Shown: positions 25,542 to 34,115, numbered from the stretch's first letter. The stretch: 64,000 bases of DNA from Streptomyces violaceoruber (GCF_033406955.1 NZ_CP137734.1:8246001-8310000); one strand, 5' to 3'. Notes: generated by a model from the letters alone, not told the origin. Numbers and translations are program-made.

Positions 25542-26647
25542 GTCTGGGGTTCCTTCGCTGTCCGGCTCGTCCGGTACAGGGCGCGCATCCGGTCGAGTGC
25601 TTCACGGTGGCCGGTCTCGCCCGCGAGCGCGGCGCGTACGGCGGCCGACGCGGCGGTCTGGAAGCCGATGTATCCGGCATGCCGGGGACGCACCCATGCC
25701 TGCTCGCAGGTGGCGGCGGTGCGTCGGTAGAAGTCGGCGGCGACGGTCTTGGGGGAGGTCCAGGCGGTGCGGGCGCTGGGTTGTCCGCTGTGCCGGGGCA
25801 GGAAGTCGCCCTGCGCCTCGGGGGACATCAGCCAGCGCATGTGGGCGAGGAGTTCCGGGGACGGCACGCAGCGGGCGCTGAGCGCGACGCCCGTGCCGCC
25901 GAGCGTGGAGCCCGGGCGCCCGCCCGCGGTCACGGCGGGGGCGTCGGTGAAGGTCAGGCGGTCGGCGTAGGTGACGTAGCCGTACACCAGCGGGCAGTGT
26001 GCCAGCCGATCCGTGCCGGCCATGAGTTCCAGCAGGCCGATCGGGTTGAGTTCGCGGGTCCCGGGCGGGGCGAGGGCGTCGAGGTCGGCCAACAGGTCGA
26101 GCACCGCCAGTCCCGTGCCGTCGCCGATCAGCTGGTCCGGGTCGGCGGCGGGTTCCTCGCCCACGGCGAGCGCGACGGAGGCGAAGGTGAGGAACGCGTG
26201 CGGGCCGGCGAGGGACAGGGCCACGGGGGCCCGGCGGGCCAGGCGGCGTACCTCGTCCCAGGTGCCGGGCGGCTCACCGACGAGGTCGGTCCGGGTGGCG
26301 GCGACCTGGGTGGCGGCGTCCAGCGGCAGCGCCCACTGACGGCCGTCCATGGCGTACGACCGCATGGTGGGGCCGATGGAGCCGGCGCCCCAGCGGGCCA
26401 GCTCCGCCGGGGTGAACAGGTCGTCGAGCGGCCGCAGGCACCCGGTGACCAGCGCCTCGCCGAGGTGCGGGTGGTCGAGGACGACGAGGTCGTAGCGGGC
26501 GCACAGTTCGTCGACGGGGTGGGACTCGAAGCCCTCCAGCGGCTGTACGTCCCAGTGGACGAGGCCACCCGCACACGCGGCCAGTGCGTCGTACCCGCGG
26601 GGGTGGTCCCAGGTGAGACCGCGGTAGGGCGCGCCAATGTGCGTCAT
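25538..26647 (-). CDS. Solute-binding-like protein without signal peptide
   Basis: A 369-residue protein resembling family 1 (CUT1) extracellular solute-binding proteins, with DLVVLDHPHLGEAL, a YAMDGRQWALPLDAATQVAA hinge region, TWDEVRRLARRAPVA and the closing PEAQGDFLPRHSGQP. It starts MTHIGAPYRGLTWDHPRGYD, with no hydrophobic signal and no lipobox, so it should stay in the cytoplasm. ATG 26647 overlaps the CoA transferase stop and its own stop overlaps the next start, so it is locked into the operon. No permease gene is near. It may bind or present a metabolite inside the cell. The fold call is moderately secure; the role is unknown. Confidence 0.72.
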   Translation of the reverse strand: MTHIGAPYRGLTWDHPRGYDALAACAGGLVHWDVQPLEGFESHPVDELCARYDLVVLDHPHLGEALVTGCLRPLDDLFTPAELARWGAGSIGPTMRSYAMDGRQWALPLDAATQVAATRTDLVGEPPGTWDEVRRLARRAPVALSLAGPHAFLTFASVALAVGEEPAADPDQLIGDGTGLAVLDLLADLDALAPPGTRELNPIGLLELMAGTDRLAHCPLVYGYVTYADRLTFTDAPAVTAGGRPGSTLGGTGVALSARCVPSPELLAHMRWLMSPEAQGDFLPRHSGQPSARTAWTSPKTVAADFYRRTAATCEQAWVRPRHAGYIGFQTAASAAVRAALAGETGHREALDRMRALYRTSRTAKEPQT

Positions 26648-27855
26648 GAGGCCGTCTCCGTCACGGCGCCGGCGGCGAGGAGTTCCTCGATCTCCCCTTC
26701 CGCGAGGCCCGCTTCGCTCAGCACCTCGCGGGTGTGCTCCCCGACGAGCGGGGCGCCGCGGTCGATGCGGGGCGGGGTGGCGGAGAACTTGTAGGGAAAG
26801 CCGGGCACGGTCACGCTGCCCTCGGTGGGGTGCTCGTAGGTGACGAAGGTGCCGTTGTGGCGGATCTGGGGGTCCTGGACCAGGTCGGCGTAGCCGTAGA
26901 CGGGGCCCGCCCAGATGCCGGCGGCGGCGAAGGCGTCGAGCCAGTGCCGCGAGGGCCGGGTCAGCAACCGGGCGGCCGTGCGGGCGAAGATCTCGTCCCG
27001 GTGGGTCCAGCCGTGCTCCTCGTCCTCCATGGCCAGGAAGGTGTCCTCGCCGAGGATCTCGCCGAGCCTCTTCAACTGCGGGAAGGCCAGGACCAGATAG
27101 CCGTCGGAGGTCTGGAAGGCGCCGTAGGGCGAGCGGATGTAGACGTGGGCGTGCGGTTCGGCGGAGCGGGTCTGGGGCAGCCCGCCGACGGTGTGGACCG
27201 ACAGTTCCTGCATCTGGAGCGTGGTGACGGCGTCGAGCATGTTCACCGTCACGAGCTGGCCCTCGCCGGTGCGTTCGCGGTGCAGCAGTGCGGCGAGCAC
27301 GCCCTCGAAGGCGGTGGAGGCGGTGACGGCGTCCACGAGGTACTGGCCCGCGGCCCGCGGTGCCTCGCCCGCGCGGCCGCTGGACAGCATGGCACCCGAC
27401 ATCGCCTGCAACAGCAGGTCCTGGCCCGGACGCCGGGCGTAGGGGCCGTCCTCGCCGTACCCGGAGATGGAGACGTAGACGAGGGAGGGGTTGATCGCGG
27501 CCAGGGAGGCGTAGTCGACGCCGAGGCGGTCGGCGACGCCGGGGCGGTAGTTCTGGAGGAAGACGTCGGCGGTCGTGACGAGACGGCGCAGGACCTCCTT
27601 GCCCGCCGGATCCTTGAGGTCGACGGCGAGGGATCGCTTGTTGCGGTTCAGGGAGAGGAAGGAGACGTTGATCCGGTTGCCTCCCGCCCCGCCGGCCGCG
27701 GCGTGGCGCTGCCACTCCCCGGTGACCGGTTCGACCTTGACGACGTCGGCGCCGAGGTCGCCCAGGCGCTGGGCGGCGAACGGGCCGGCCATGGCGATGG
27801 AACAGTCGAGGACCCGGTACCCGGCGAGGACGCCGGGTTTGTCGCGCGAGGCCAT
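26644..27855 (-). CDS. CaiB/BaiF family CoA transferase
   Basis: A 403-residue class III CoA transferase, which moves CoA between carboxylic acids through an aspartyl-CoA intermediate. It begins GVLAGYRVLDCSIAMAGPFAAQ, with GADVVKVEPVTGE near residue 45, LNRNKRSLAVDLKDPAG near 70, and YGEDGPYARRPGQDLLLQA near 140, whose Asp after RPGQ is the family's catalytic residue. ATG 27855 has AGGAG six bases upstream. It is the first gene of a five-gene minus-strand operon, with a strong promoter and a 24-bp palindromic operator directly upstream. Confidence 0.92.
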   Translation of the reverse strand: MASRDKPGVLAGYRVLDCSIAMAGPFAAQRLGDLGADVVKVEPVTGEWQRHAAAGGAGGNRINVSFLSLNRNKRSLAVDLKDPAGKEVLRRLVTTADVFLQNYRPGVADRLGVDYASLAAINPSLVYVSISGYGEDGPYARRPGQDLLLQAMSGAMLSSGRAGEAPRAAGQYLVDAVTASTAFEGVLAALLHRERTGEGQLVTVNMLDAVTTLQMQELSVHTVGGLPQTRSAEPHAHVYIRSPYGAFQTSDGYLVLAFPQLKRLGEILGEDTFLAMEDEEHGWTHRDEIFARTAARLLTRPSRHWLDAFAAAGIWAGPVYGYADLVQDPQIRHNGTFVTYEHPTEGSVTVPGFPYKFSATPPRIDRGAPLVGEHTREVLSEAGLAEGEIEELLAAGAVTETAS

Positions 27856-27873
27856 GGGACTCCTTATCCTGTT

Positions 27874-27931
27874 GTTAGCGCTATCGATAGCGCTAACATG
27901 CACGCTAGGCTGGCGCCGCTCGCAGTGTCAA
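27874..27931 (-). promoter_or_regulatory. LacI-type operator and minus-strand promoter
   Basis: A perfect 24-bp palindrome at 27874-27897 (half-site GTTAGCGCTATC) has the central CG of LacI-family operators. On the minus strand, TTGACA (27931-27926) and TAGCGT (27907-27902) are 18 bp apart and the palindrome starts four bases downstream, across the start of transcription. This would repress the CoA transferase operon; being intergenic it may also control the divergent XylX-lacI pair. The LacI protein at 29164 is the obvious ligand. Confidence 0.82.
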
Positions 27932-27994
27932 CGTCCCTGCCCCGACCGCCTCGCGCCGTTCGGGACGGACCGGGGCAACAACGAAGGGAATCCG

Positions 27995-29167
27995 ATGAAC
28001 CAGTGGCCCGACGCCGCGACCACCCTGCCCGCCGACGGAACCGGGGGCGCGCTCGTCGGCCGCGTCTGGCGTCCCGGCCTCGGGCCGTCCGTCGTGGCCG
28101 TCCGCGAGGACGGCCTGCACGACATCACCGCGGCTTTCCCGACCGTGCGCGACCTGTGCGAGACGCCGGACCCCGCCGCCCGCCTGCGGGCCGCCCGCGG
28201 CGAGCGGATCGCCGGGCTCGACGAGGTGCTGGCCAACACGCCCGTCGACACCCGGGACCCGCGACGGCCGTGGCTGCTCGCGCCGGTCGACCTGCAGGCC
28301 GTCAAGGCCGCCGGGGTCACCTTCGTCGTCTCGATGCTGGAGCGGGTGATCGAGGAACGCGTCCGCGGGGACGCCGCGGGCGCCGCCGAGGCCCGGGAGC
28401 GGATCCGCCGGCTCGTCGGCGACGACCTGGCCGCCCTGCGGCCCGGCTCGGAGGAGGCCGCCGCGCTCAAGGAGCTCCTGGTCGCGCAGGGGGCGTGGAG
28501 CCAGTACCTGGAGGTCGGCATAGGCCCCGACGCCGAGATCTTCACCAAGGCGCCCGTGCTGGCCGCCGTGGGCAGCGGCGCCGACGCCGGAGTCCACGCC
28601 GCCTCGCGCTGGAACAACCCGGAGCCCGAGGTGGTGCTGGCCGTCTCCTCCACCGGGGCCGTGGTCGGCGCGACACTCGGCAACGACGTCAACCTCCGCG
28701 ACGTCGAAGGCCGTTCCGCACTGCTGCTGCCCCAGGCCAAGGACAACAACGCCTCGGCCGCCCTCGGCCCGTTCCTGCGCCTGTTCGAGCCGGGCTTCCG
28801 CATGGACGACGTACGGCGGGCCACGGTGACCCTGACCGTCGAGGGCGCCGACGGCTACCGGCTGGACGCCGAGTCCTCGATGGCCGCCATCAGCCGCGAC
28901 CCCCTGGACCTCGTGGCGCAGTTGCTGGGCCCGCACCACCAGTACCCCGACGGCGCGGTGCTCTACCTCGGCACCATGTTCGCGCCTGTCGAGGACCGCG
29001 ACGTGCCCGGGCAGGGGTTCACGCATCACGACGGCGACCTCGTCGCCGTCGCCACGCCGAAGCTGGGCACGCTCGCCAACCGGATCCGGCCCAGCGACGT
29101 CTGCGTGCCGTGGACGTTCGGCATCGCGGACCTGATGCGGGCGCTGGTGGCGCGGGGAGCCCTGTGA
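27995..29167 (+). CDS. FAH-family dehydratase, XylX/2-keto-3-deoxypentonate type
   Basis: A 390-residue fumarylacetoacetate-hydrolase-fold protein. Its closest recognisable relatives are the XylX/KdaD-type dehydratases that turn 2-keto-3-deoxy sugar acids into 2,5-dioxo acids. Landmarks are PVDLQAVKAAGVTFVVSMLE near residue 92, WNNPEPEVVLAVSSTG near 205 (metal-binding glutamates), and GATLGNDVNLRDVEGRSALL followed by AKDNNASAALGPF. AAGGGAA precedes ATG 27995. LacI overlaps its stop (GTGA). A non-phosphorylative sugar-acid route is therefore likely, but which sugar is unknown. Confidence 0.82.
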   Translation: MNQWPDAATTLPADGTGGALVGRVWRPGLGPSVVAVREDGLHDITAAFPTVRDLCETPDPAARLRAARGERIAGLDEVLANTPVDTRDPRRPWLLAPVDLQAVKAAGVTFVVSMLERVIEERVRGDAAGAAEARERIRRLVGDDLAALRPGSEEAAALKELLVAQGAWSQYLEVGIGPDAEIFTKAPVLAAVGSGADAGVHAASRWNNPEPEVVLAVSSTGAVVGATLGNDVNLRDVEGRSALLLPQAKDNNASAALGPFLRLFEPGFRMDDVRRATVTLTVEGADGYRLDAESSMAAISRDPLDLVAQLLGPHHQYPDGAVLYLGTMFAPVEDRDVPGQGFTHHDGDLVAVATPKLGTLANRIRPSDVCVPWTFGIADLMRALVARGAL

Positions 29168-30231
29168 CGCCCGATATCGTTTCCGGCGTGAGCCAGCCGC
29201 CGCCCCGCCGTCCCCGCAAACGCTCCGCGACCCGTTCGGTGACCCTGTCGGACGTCGCGGCCGCCGCCGGGGTGTCCGCCCAGACGGTCTCCCGGGTCGT
29301 CCGCGACCCCCTGTCGGTGTCCGACGAGACGCGCGCGAGGGTCCAGGCGGCCCTCACGGCCACCGGCTACGTGCCCAACCTGGCCGCCAGCAACCTGGCC
29401 TCGAACCGCAGCCGCACGGTCGCCGCCCTGGTGCCGCAGATCAACGCCTCGGTCTTCGCCGACACGGTGCACGCCTTCTCCACGGCGCTGGCGGCCCACG
29501 GCTACCAGATCTTCGTCGGGACCACCGACTACCGGCCCGAGCACGAGGAGGAGGTGCTGCGCAGCTTCCTGGGTCGGCGGCCGGACGGACTGCTCATGGT
29601 GGGGACCCGCCACACCCCGGGCACGCTGACGCTGCTCAGGGCGGCCGGGGTGCCGGTCGTGGAGACCTGGGGCTGGTCCCGCGACCCGGTGGACCTGCTG
29701 GTCGGCTTCTCCAACGCGGCGGCGGCAGCGGCGATGGTGGGCCACCTCGTGGAGCGCGGCCGGCGGCGGATCACCTTCGCCGGGCGGCACACCTCGGGCG
29801 ACCCCCGGGCCGCGGAACGCCTCGACGGCTACACCGGCGCCGTCCGGGACCTGCTGGGCGGTGAGGCGCGCACCGTGGACGCCGGTCCCGAACCGGTCAC
29901 CATGGACACCGGCGTCGCCCTGCTGGACCTGGCGCTGGAGAGGTACCCGGACTCCGACGCCTTGATGTTCTCCAGCGACGTCTTCGCCGCCGGTGCCCTC
30001 CAGGCCTGCGTACGGCGCGGCATCGACGTGCCGGGCAGGCTCGCCGTGGCCGGCTTCGGCGACTTCGAACTGGCCCGGCACCTGGTTCCGGCGCTGACCA
30101 CGGTGGCCGTACCCAGCGCGCGGATCGGGGAGTTGGGCGCCGAGCTGCTGCTGGCGCGGATGCGCGGTGCCGCGGTCGACGTCCCGCACCGGGACGTGGG
30201 CCACCGGGTCGTCGCGCGCGAGAGCACCTGA
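29164..30231 (+). CDS. LacI-family transcriptional regulator
   Basis: A 355-residue repressor with an N-terminal helix-turn-helix (VTLSDVAAAAGVSAQTVSRV, about residues 26-45) and hinge helix NLAASNLASNRS, then a periplasmic-binding-protein-like sensor domain (FADTVHAFSTALAAHGYQIF to the end). It is coupled to the XylX gene by a GTGA overlap. GTG 29164 is preferred; GTG 29188 is also possible. The 24-bp palindrome at 27874 is its likely operator, and the inducer should be a sugar or sugar acid of the pathway. Confidence 0.92.
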   Translation: MTPDIVSGVSQPPPRRPRKRSATRSVTLSDVAAAAGVSAQTVSRVVRDPLSVSDETRARVQAALTATGYVPNLAASNLASNRSRTVAALVPQINASVFADTVHAFSTALAAHGYQIFVGTTDYRPEHEEEVLRSFLGRRPDGLLMVGTRHTPGTLTLLRAAGVPVVETWGWSRDPVDLLVGFSNAAAAAAMVGHLVERGRRRITFAGRHTSGDPRAAERLDGYTGAVRDLLGGEARTVDAGPEPVTMDTGVALLDLALERYPDSDALMFSSDVFAAGALQACVRRGIDVPGRLAVAGFGDFELARHLVPALTTVAVPSARIGELGAELLLARMRGAAVDVPHRDVGHRVVAREST

Positions 30232-30273
30232 CACGGGCGGCGTGCCGGGCCGTCGCGGACGGGAGCGCCGGGC

Positions 30274-30293
30274 GGCCCGGGCACCCCCGGGCC
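30274..30293. terminator. Bidirectional terminator between lacI and ThuA genes
   Basis: GGCCCGGG (30274-30281) pairs perfectly with CCCGGGCC (30286-30293) around a 4-nt loop, in the short gap between two convergent genes and abutting the stop of the ThuA gene. Confidence 0.6.
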
Positions 30294-30959
30294 TCACCCG
30301 CGCGCCGCCCAGACGAGTCCGCGGCCGACGATCGCCGCCGTCTGCGGCACCCGGAGGTCCGCGACGCGGTGCCCCAGGGTGCAGACGAAGACCCGCCCCG
30401 CGCCCCACCGGCGCGTCCACACCACGGGGAACTCGACGGGTTCGTCCCACGGGTCGGCCGGGCCCGGGGTGAGCACGGACGTGGCCAGGACGGTGTTGAG
30501 GGAGTCCGTGAGCACCCAGTAGTGCTCGGTCTGAACGTCGTAGTCCGTGACCCCCTCGACGATCTCGCCGTCCCGGTCGGGGGTGGCGCGAATCCGCACG
30601 GTGAACTCCTTGAAGCCGTCCGGGTGCCACAGGAAGCGGCCTCCGACCATCCGCAGGTAGCGGGGATTGGCGACGTTCGTGGCCACCACGCCCCCGTGCC
30701 AGCCGGCGAAGCCGGTGCCCGCCTCCACCGCGTCGACCAGGTTCGCCTCCTGGTCCGCCGTCAGCCCGCCCGCCGACCAGGAGTGCACGACGAGGTCGGT
30801 GGCGGCGAGCAGCCCCGGATCCTCGTACACCGCCAGGTCCTCGGCGATCTCGACCTCGAACCCCGCGCGCTCCAGTGCGGGCATGACCGACTCGGTGCAG
30901 CCGACCGGGTCGTGGCCCTCCCACCCGCCGCGGACCACCAGGGCCTTCCGCATGCTCAT
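30294..30959 (-). CDS. ThuA-domain protein
   Basis: A 221-residue ThuA-like protein with a class I glutamine-amidotransferase-like fold. Typical stretches are ALVVRGGWEGHDPVGCTESV, LVVHSWSAGGLTADQEANLV, GFAGWHGGVVATNVANPRYL and HPDGFKEFTVRI. ThuA proteins take part in trehalose/disaccharide or 3-keto-sugar metabolism, but the reaction is not settled. GGAGGGAG sits eight bases before ATG 30959. It lies 53 bp downstream of the enolase-superfamily gene in the same direction, so it is probably cotranscribed under the GntR operator at 32171. Confidence 0.85.
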   Translation of the reverse strand: MSMRKALVVRGGWEGHDPVGCTESVMPALERAGFEVEIAEDLAVYEDPGLLAATDLVVHSWSAGGLTADQEANLVDAVEAGTGFAGWHGGVVATNVANPRYLRMVGGRFLWHPDGFKEFTVRIRATPDRDGEIVEGVTDYDVQTEHYWVLTDSLNTVLATSVLTPGPADPWDEPVEFPVVWTRRWGAGRVFVCTLGHRVADLRVPQTAAIVGRGLVWAARG

Positions 30960-31012
30960 GTGCTGCTCCCTCCACGCGCCCTCGGCGCGCTCGACGTGCC
31001 CCCGATGCGGTC

Positions 31013-32155
31013 TCACCGCGCCTGCGGCGCGAGTCTTAGGCCGGCGTCGGCCGGACGGACGTGCGGTCCGGACGGGAGGGACCATCCGCCCGACGCGGCC
31101 CGTGCGACGATCCGCTCCTCGTCGACCTCGATGCCCAGTCCCGGGGCGTCGCCGAGGACGATCCCGCCGTCGGCGATCTCCTGGTCCACCCGCAGCCCGA
31201 CCGGGAAGGCCAGGTCCTGCACCTCGGTCACCAGGTGGTTGGGCACGGCGGCCGCCGCGTGCGCGACCGGGTTGGCGTTGTACCCGACGGGGCTCACCGG
31301 CAGGCCGTGCCCGAAGGCGAGCGTCGAGACGCGCAGGAAGTGGGTGATGCCCCACACGGCGCCGGTCTGCACGACCCCCACCGCGTCCGCGGCCAGCAGC
31401 GGGCGGAAGTGCTCGAGACCCGTCAGGTTCTCCCCGGTCGCGACGGCGGCACGGATGCCGGTCGCGACCGCGCGGTGTCCCGCGACGTCCCAGCGCCGGA
31501 CCGGTTCCTCGATCCAGGTGAGTTCGACCCGCTCCTCGACCTGCCGGGCCAGGCGCACCGCCTGGTGGCGCCCCCAGCACTCGTTGACGTCGTACATGAG
31601 CGCGGGGCGCTCGCTGTTGACCCGGAACACGTCGCGGACCGCCGCCAGGCGCCGCACGTCCCGGTCCACGTCGAGGCCGCCCTTGACCTTGGCACCCGTG
31701 AAGCCGCGCCGCGCCCACCGCCCGTGGAACGCGACGAGTTCGTCGTCGCTCAGCGCGTAGTCCAGGCCGGAGGCGTAGCCCGGAACGAAGCGGTCGGCGG
31801 CGCCCAGCGTCCGCCACAGCGGCTCCTGGGCGATCTTCGCCTTGAGGTCCCACAGCGCCATGTCGAGGGCGCCGATCGTGGCGAACACGTGCCCGCCGTG
31901 CCCGGACTTGAAGACGTGGGCGAGCATCCTGTCGTAGAGCGAGGTGACCGCCCGGGGGTCCTGACCCTCCAGTGCCGGGAAGACCCGCTCCACGTCGGCG
32001 TGGCCGCCGAGGCCCACGCCGGTCAGGCCCTCGTCCGTCTCCAGCAGCAGCACCGGCACCTCGGTGACACCGGTGGTGACGACGCCGTTCACGTCGCCCA
32101 CCGGTCGCCCCCACTCGTGGACCGTGGCAAGGGACCGGTATCCGGTGATGCGCAT
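31013..32155 (-). CDS. Enolase-superfamily sugar-acid dehydratase (paralogue 1)
   Basis: A 380-residue member of the mandelate racemase/muconate-lactonising group, expected to dehydrate a sugar acid such as L-fuconate or L-rhamnonate. Barrel residues visible: K156-x-K158, metal ligands D189, E216 and E242 (GEN). On strand 7, where many family members have the His of a His-Asp dyad, this protein has Asn293 (SPVGYN); the paralogue at 42010 has His. GGGAGACGCG precedes ATG 32155. A GntR-type operator lies 16-45 bp upstream and the divergent gntR gene beyond. The substrate is inferred from the locus. Confidence 0.85.
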   Translation of the reverse strand: MRITGYRSLATVHEWGRPVGDVNGVVTTGVTEVPVLLLETDEGLTGVGLGGHADVERVFPALEGQDPRAVTSLYDRMLAHVFKSGHGGHVFATIGALDMALWDLKAKIAQEPLWRTLGAADRFVPGYASGLDYALSDDELVAFHGRWARRGFTGAKVKGGLDVDRDVRRLAAVRDVFRVNSERPALMYDVNECWGRHQAVRLARQVEERVELTWIEEPVRRWDVAGHRAVATGIRAAVATGENLTGLEHFRPLLAADAVGVVQTGAVWGITHFLRVSTLAFGHGLPVSPVGYNANPVAHAAAAVPNHLVTEVQDLAFPVGLRVDQEIADGGIVLGDAPGLGIEVDEERIVARAASGGWSLPSGPHVRPADAGLRLAPQAR

Positions 32156-32170
32156 CGCGTCTCCCACGAC

Positions 32171-32200
32171 CGAGTCGTAACTTGTGATACGAGTGATGAC
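32171..32200. promoter_or_regulatory. GntR-type operator, copy 1
   Basis: A 30-bp site matching the one at 43423-43452 at 26 of 30 positions. The core, ACTTGTGATACGAGT, has the TTGTnnnATAC character of FadR-subfamily GntR sites. It sits between the dehydratase paralogue 1 and the divergent gntR gene, so it can serve both autoregulation and control of the enzyme. Confidence 0.78.
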
Positions 32201-32281
32201 CTTAGCATGTTCGGCTAACCTGGGGTCATTGGACAGCGGGGGCCGGGCGAACCTGCACGAACATTGGGAGTCTCTGACCAG

Positions 32282-33031
32282 ATGATCAAGCCATCCGCGG
32301 ACACCACCGCCGTGTCCCGCCCTCAACGACGCCGGCCGCCGCTCGCTGCGGCCGTCGTCCAGAGCCTCGCGACGGCCATCGTGCTCGGCCAGTACCCGCC
32401 GGGCACCGCGCTGCCGTCGGCGGGTGAGCTCTGCGAGGAGTACGAGGTGAGCCGGACCGTGATCCGGGAGGCGACGACGACGCTCGCCGAGAAGGGGCTG
32501 GTGGCGACCCGTCAGGGCTGGGGGACCGTCGTTCTGGGCCAGGACCAGTGGAGCCTGCTCGACCCGCTGGTCCTCGACGCGCTGTTCCAGCGCGCGGACC
32601 GCCTGGTCTATCTGGACAACCTGATCGAGATCAGGACCACTCTGGAGTGCGCGATGGCCGCCCGCGCCGCCGGGCGCATCGACGAGGAACAGTCGGCGGC
32701 GCTCTCGGCCAAGCTCGACGAACTCGCGGGCCTGATCGACGATCCCGAGGCCTACTCGCGCGCGGACATCGAGTTCCACGAGATCATCCACCACGCCTCC
32801 CGGGACGCGTTCGGACGGGCCATCGTCTCCAGCATCCAGGGCAAGGCCGTGCGCTCCCCGCAGTACAGCGGGGACCCGACGCGCGAGGACATCGAGCTGA
32901 CGCACCAGGCCCACGCCCGGGTCGCCGCCGCGGTGCTCGACGGGGACGGCGACGCGGCCGCGGAGGCGATGCGCGAGCACATCACGTCGTCGTGGGCCCG
33001 CCGCCGCCCGGCCGACGCGCCGGACGCGTAG
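32282..33031 (+). CDS. GntR/FadR-family regulator of the 6-deoxysugar locus
   Basis: A 249-residue regulator: an N-terminal winged helix (about residues 20-90; LPSAGELCEEYEVSRTVIRE and KGLVATRQGWGT) and a C-terminal all-helical FCD ligand domain (about 105-235), with D and H residues (ADIEFHEIIHHASR) where FCD domains bind a metal and an organic acid. ATG 32282 is my start; TTG 32264 is in frame but has no ribosome site. It is divergent from the dehydratase paralogue 1, with a shared operator between, and the same operator precedes the main operon at 43423, so it likely senses a sugar acid. Confidence 0.9.
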   Translation: MIKPSADTTAVSRPQRRRPPLAAAVVQSLATAIVLGQYPPGTALPSAGELCEEYEVSRTVIREATTTLAEKGLVATRQGWGTVVLGQDQWSLLDPLVLDALFQRADRLVYLDNLIEIRTTLECAMAARAAGRIDEEQSAALSAKLDELAGLIDDPEAYSRADIEFHEIIHHASRDAFGRAIVSSIQGKAVRSPQYSGDPTREDIELTHQAHARVAAAVLDGDGDAAAEAMREHITSSWARRRPADAPDA

Positions 33032-33044
33032 GAAGCACCACGAA

Positions 33045-33084
33045 GCGGCCGAGGGACCCGTCCTCGCACGGGCGCCTCGGCCGC
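33045..33084 (+). terminator. Strong terminator after gntR
   Basis: GCGGCCGAGG (33045-33054) pairs perfectly with CCTCGGCCGC (33075-33084), with CCCGT/ACGGG nested inside. It starts 14 bp after the gntR stop. The remaining stretch to 33323 holds nothing I can support as a gene. Confidence 0.8.
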
Positions 33085-33323
33085 GCGGCGATGCGGGCTC
33101 AGCCGGTCACGGCCGTCCGATCCCCGCCGCGGGGACGTTCCGGTCGCACTGCGCGATCCACGCGGCCCCGACGGCGCCCCGCCGTCAGGACCGGGCGACC
33201 GCGACCCACAGGGACCGGGCCGGTCGGCGCCGGGTTTCCAGCACGGGGGTGCCCTTTCGTCGCTTCTCGTGCGACTGACGTGCAGGGGCGGTGCGGGGGT
33301 CGGTCCGGTGCGCCGTGCCCCGG

Positions 33324-34115
33324 TCAGCCGCCGTCGGGGCGCAGCCGCAGACCCTGCATGCCACCGTCCACGGCGAGGGCCGTGCCGGTGACGGACGCCG
33401 CCGCCGGGGACGCCAGGTAGCCGATGGCCGCGGCGACCTCCTCGGCGCTCACCAGACGGCCGGTCGGCTGGCGGGCGTTGAGCGCGGTGCGCTCGGCGGC
33501 CGGGTCGTCGGCACTCGACAGCAGCCGGTCTATCCACGGGGTGTCCGCCGTACCGGGGTTGACGCAGTTCACCCGGATTCCCTCACGGATGTGGTCGGCG
33601 GCCATGGCGAGGGTCAGGGACTGCACGGCGCCCTTGCTCGCGCTGTACAGCGCCCGCCGGGGCAGCCCCGCGGTCGCCGCGACCGAGCAGGTGTTGACCA
33701 CCGCCGCGTGCCGCGAGGCGCGCAGGTGGGGCAGTGCGGCCCGGGTGGTCCGCACGATGCCGAGGACGTTGACGTCCAGGACGCGGTGCCACTCGGCGTC
33801 GTCGTTGTCCGCGACCGTCCCCTGGGCGCCGACGCCCGCGTTGTTCACCAGGATGTCCAGGCCGCCCAGCAGGTCCACCGCGCGGTCGAGGCCGGCCCGG
33901 ACGGAGGCGTCGTCGGTGACGTCGCACCCGACGGGCAGCAGGGCCTCGAGGTCGGTGGCCGGCACGGCGTCCGGCGCGAGGTCGAGGACGGCGACCCGGG
34001 CGCCGCGGCGGGCCAGGAGCCTGGCCGTGGCGAGCCCGATCCCCGACGCGCCGCCCGTGACGACGGCCGCGAGACCGGCGAGTTCGGGGGACGGGGGAGT
34101 GGGGGTGTGCGGCAT
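33324..34115 (-). CDS. SDR, 2-keto-3-deoxy-L-fuconate dehydrogenase-like
   Basis: A 263-residue classical SDR with TGGASGIGLA at about 20-29, NNAGVGAQ near 95, a serine in NTCSVAATAG, YSASKGA near 161 and the closing VTGTALAVDGGMQG. In non-phosphorylative L-fucose and L-rhamnose routes an SDR oxidises 2-keto-3-deoxy-L-fuconate to the 2,4-diketo acid, the substrate of the FAH hydrolase encoded at 43437. It is the last gene of the large minus-strand operon, 27 bp after the mutarotase. AAGGAA lies upstream of ATG 34115. It could alternatively be the sugar 1-dehydrogenase. Confidence 0.8.
   Translation of the reverse strand: MPHTPTPPSPELAGLAAVVTGGASGIGLATARLLARRGARVAVLDLAPDAVPATDLEALLPVGCDVTDDASVRAGLDRAVDLLGGLDILVNNAGVGAQGTVADNDDAEWHRVLDVNVLGIVRTTRAALPHLRASRHAAVVNTCSVAATAGLPRRALYSASKGAVQSLTLAMAADHIREGIRVNCVNPGTADTPWIDRLLSSADDPAAERTALNARQPTGRLVSAEEVAAAIGYLASPAAASVTGTALAVDGGMQGLRLRPDGG

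Noticed and set aside
33085..33323. Small gene between the gntR terminator and the SDR gene
   Set aside because: Open frames here have no ribosome site or recognisable product, and the + and - frames are equally GC-biased.
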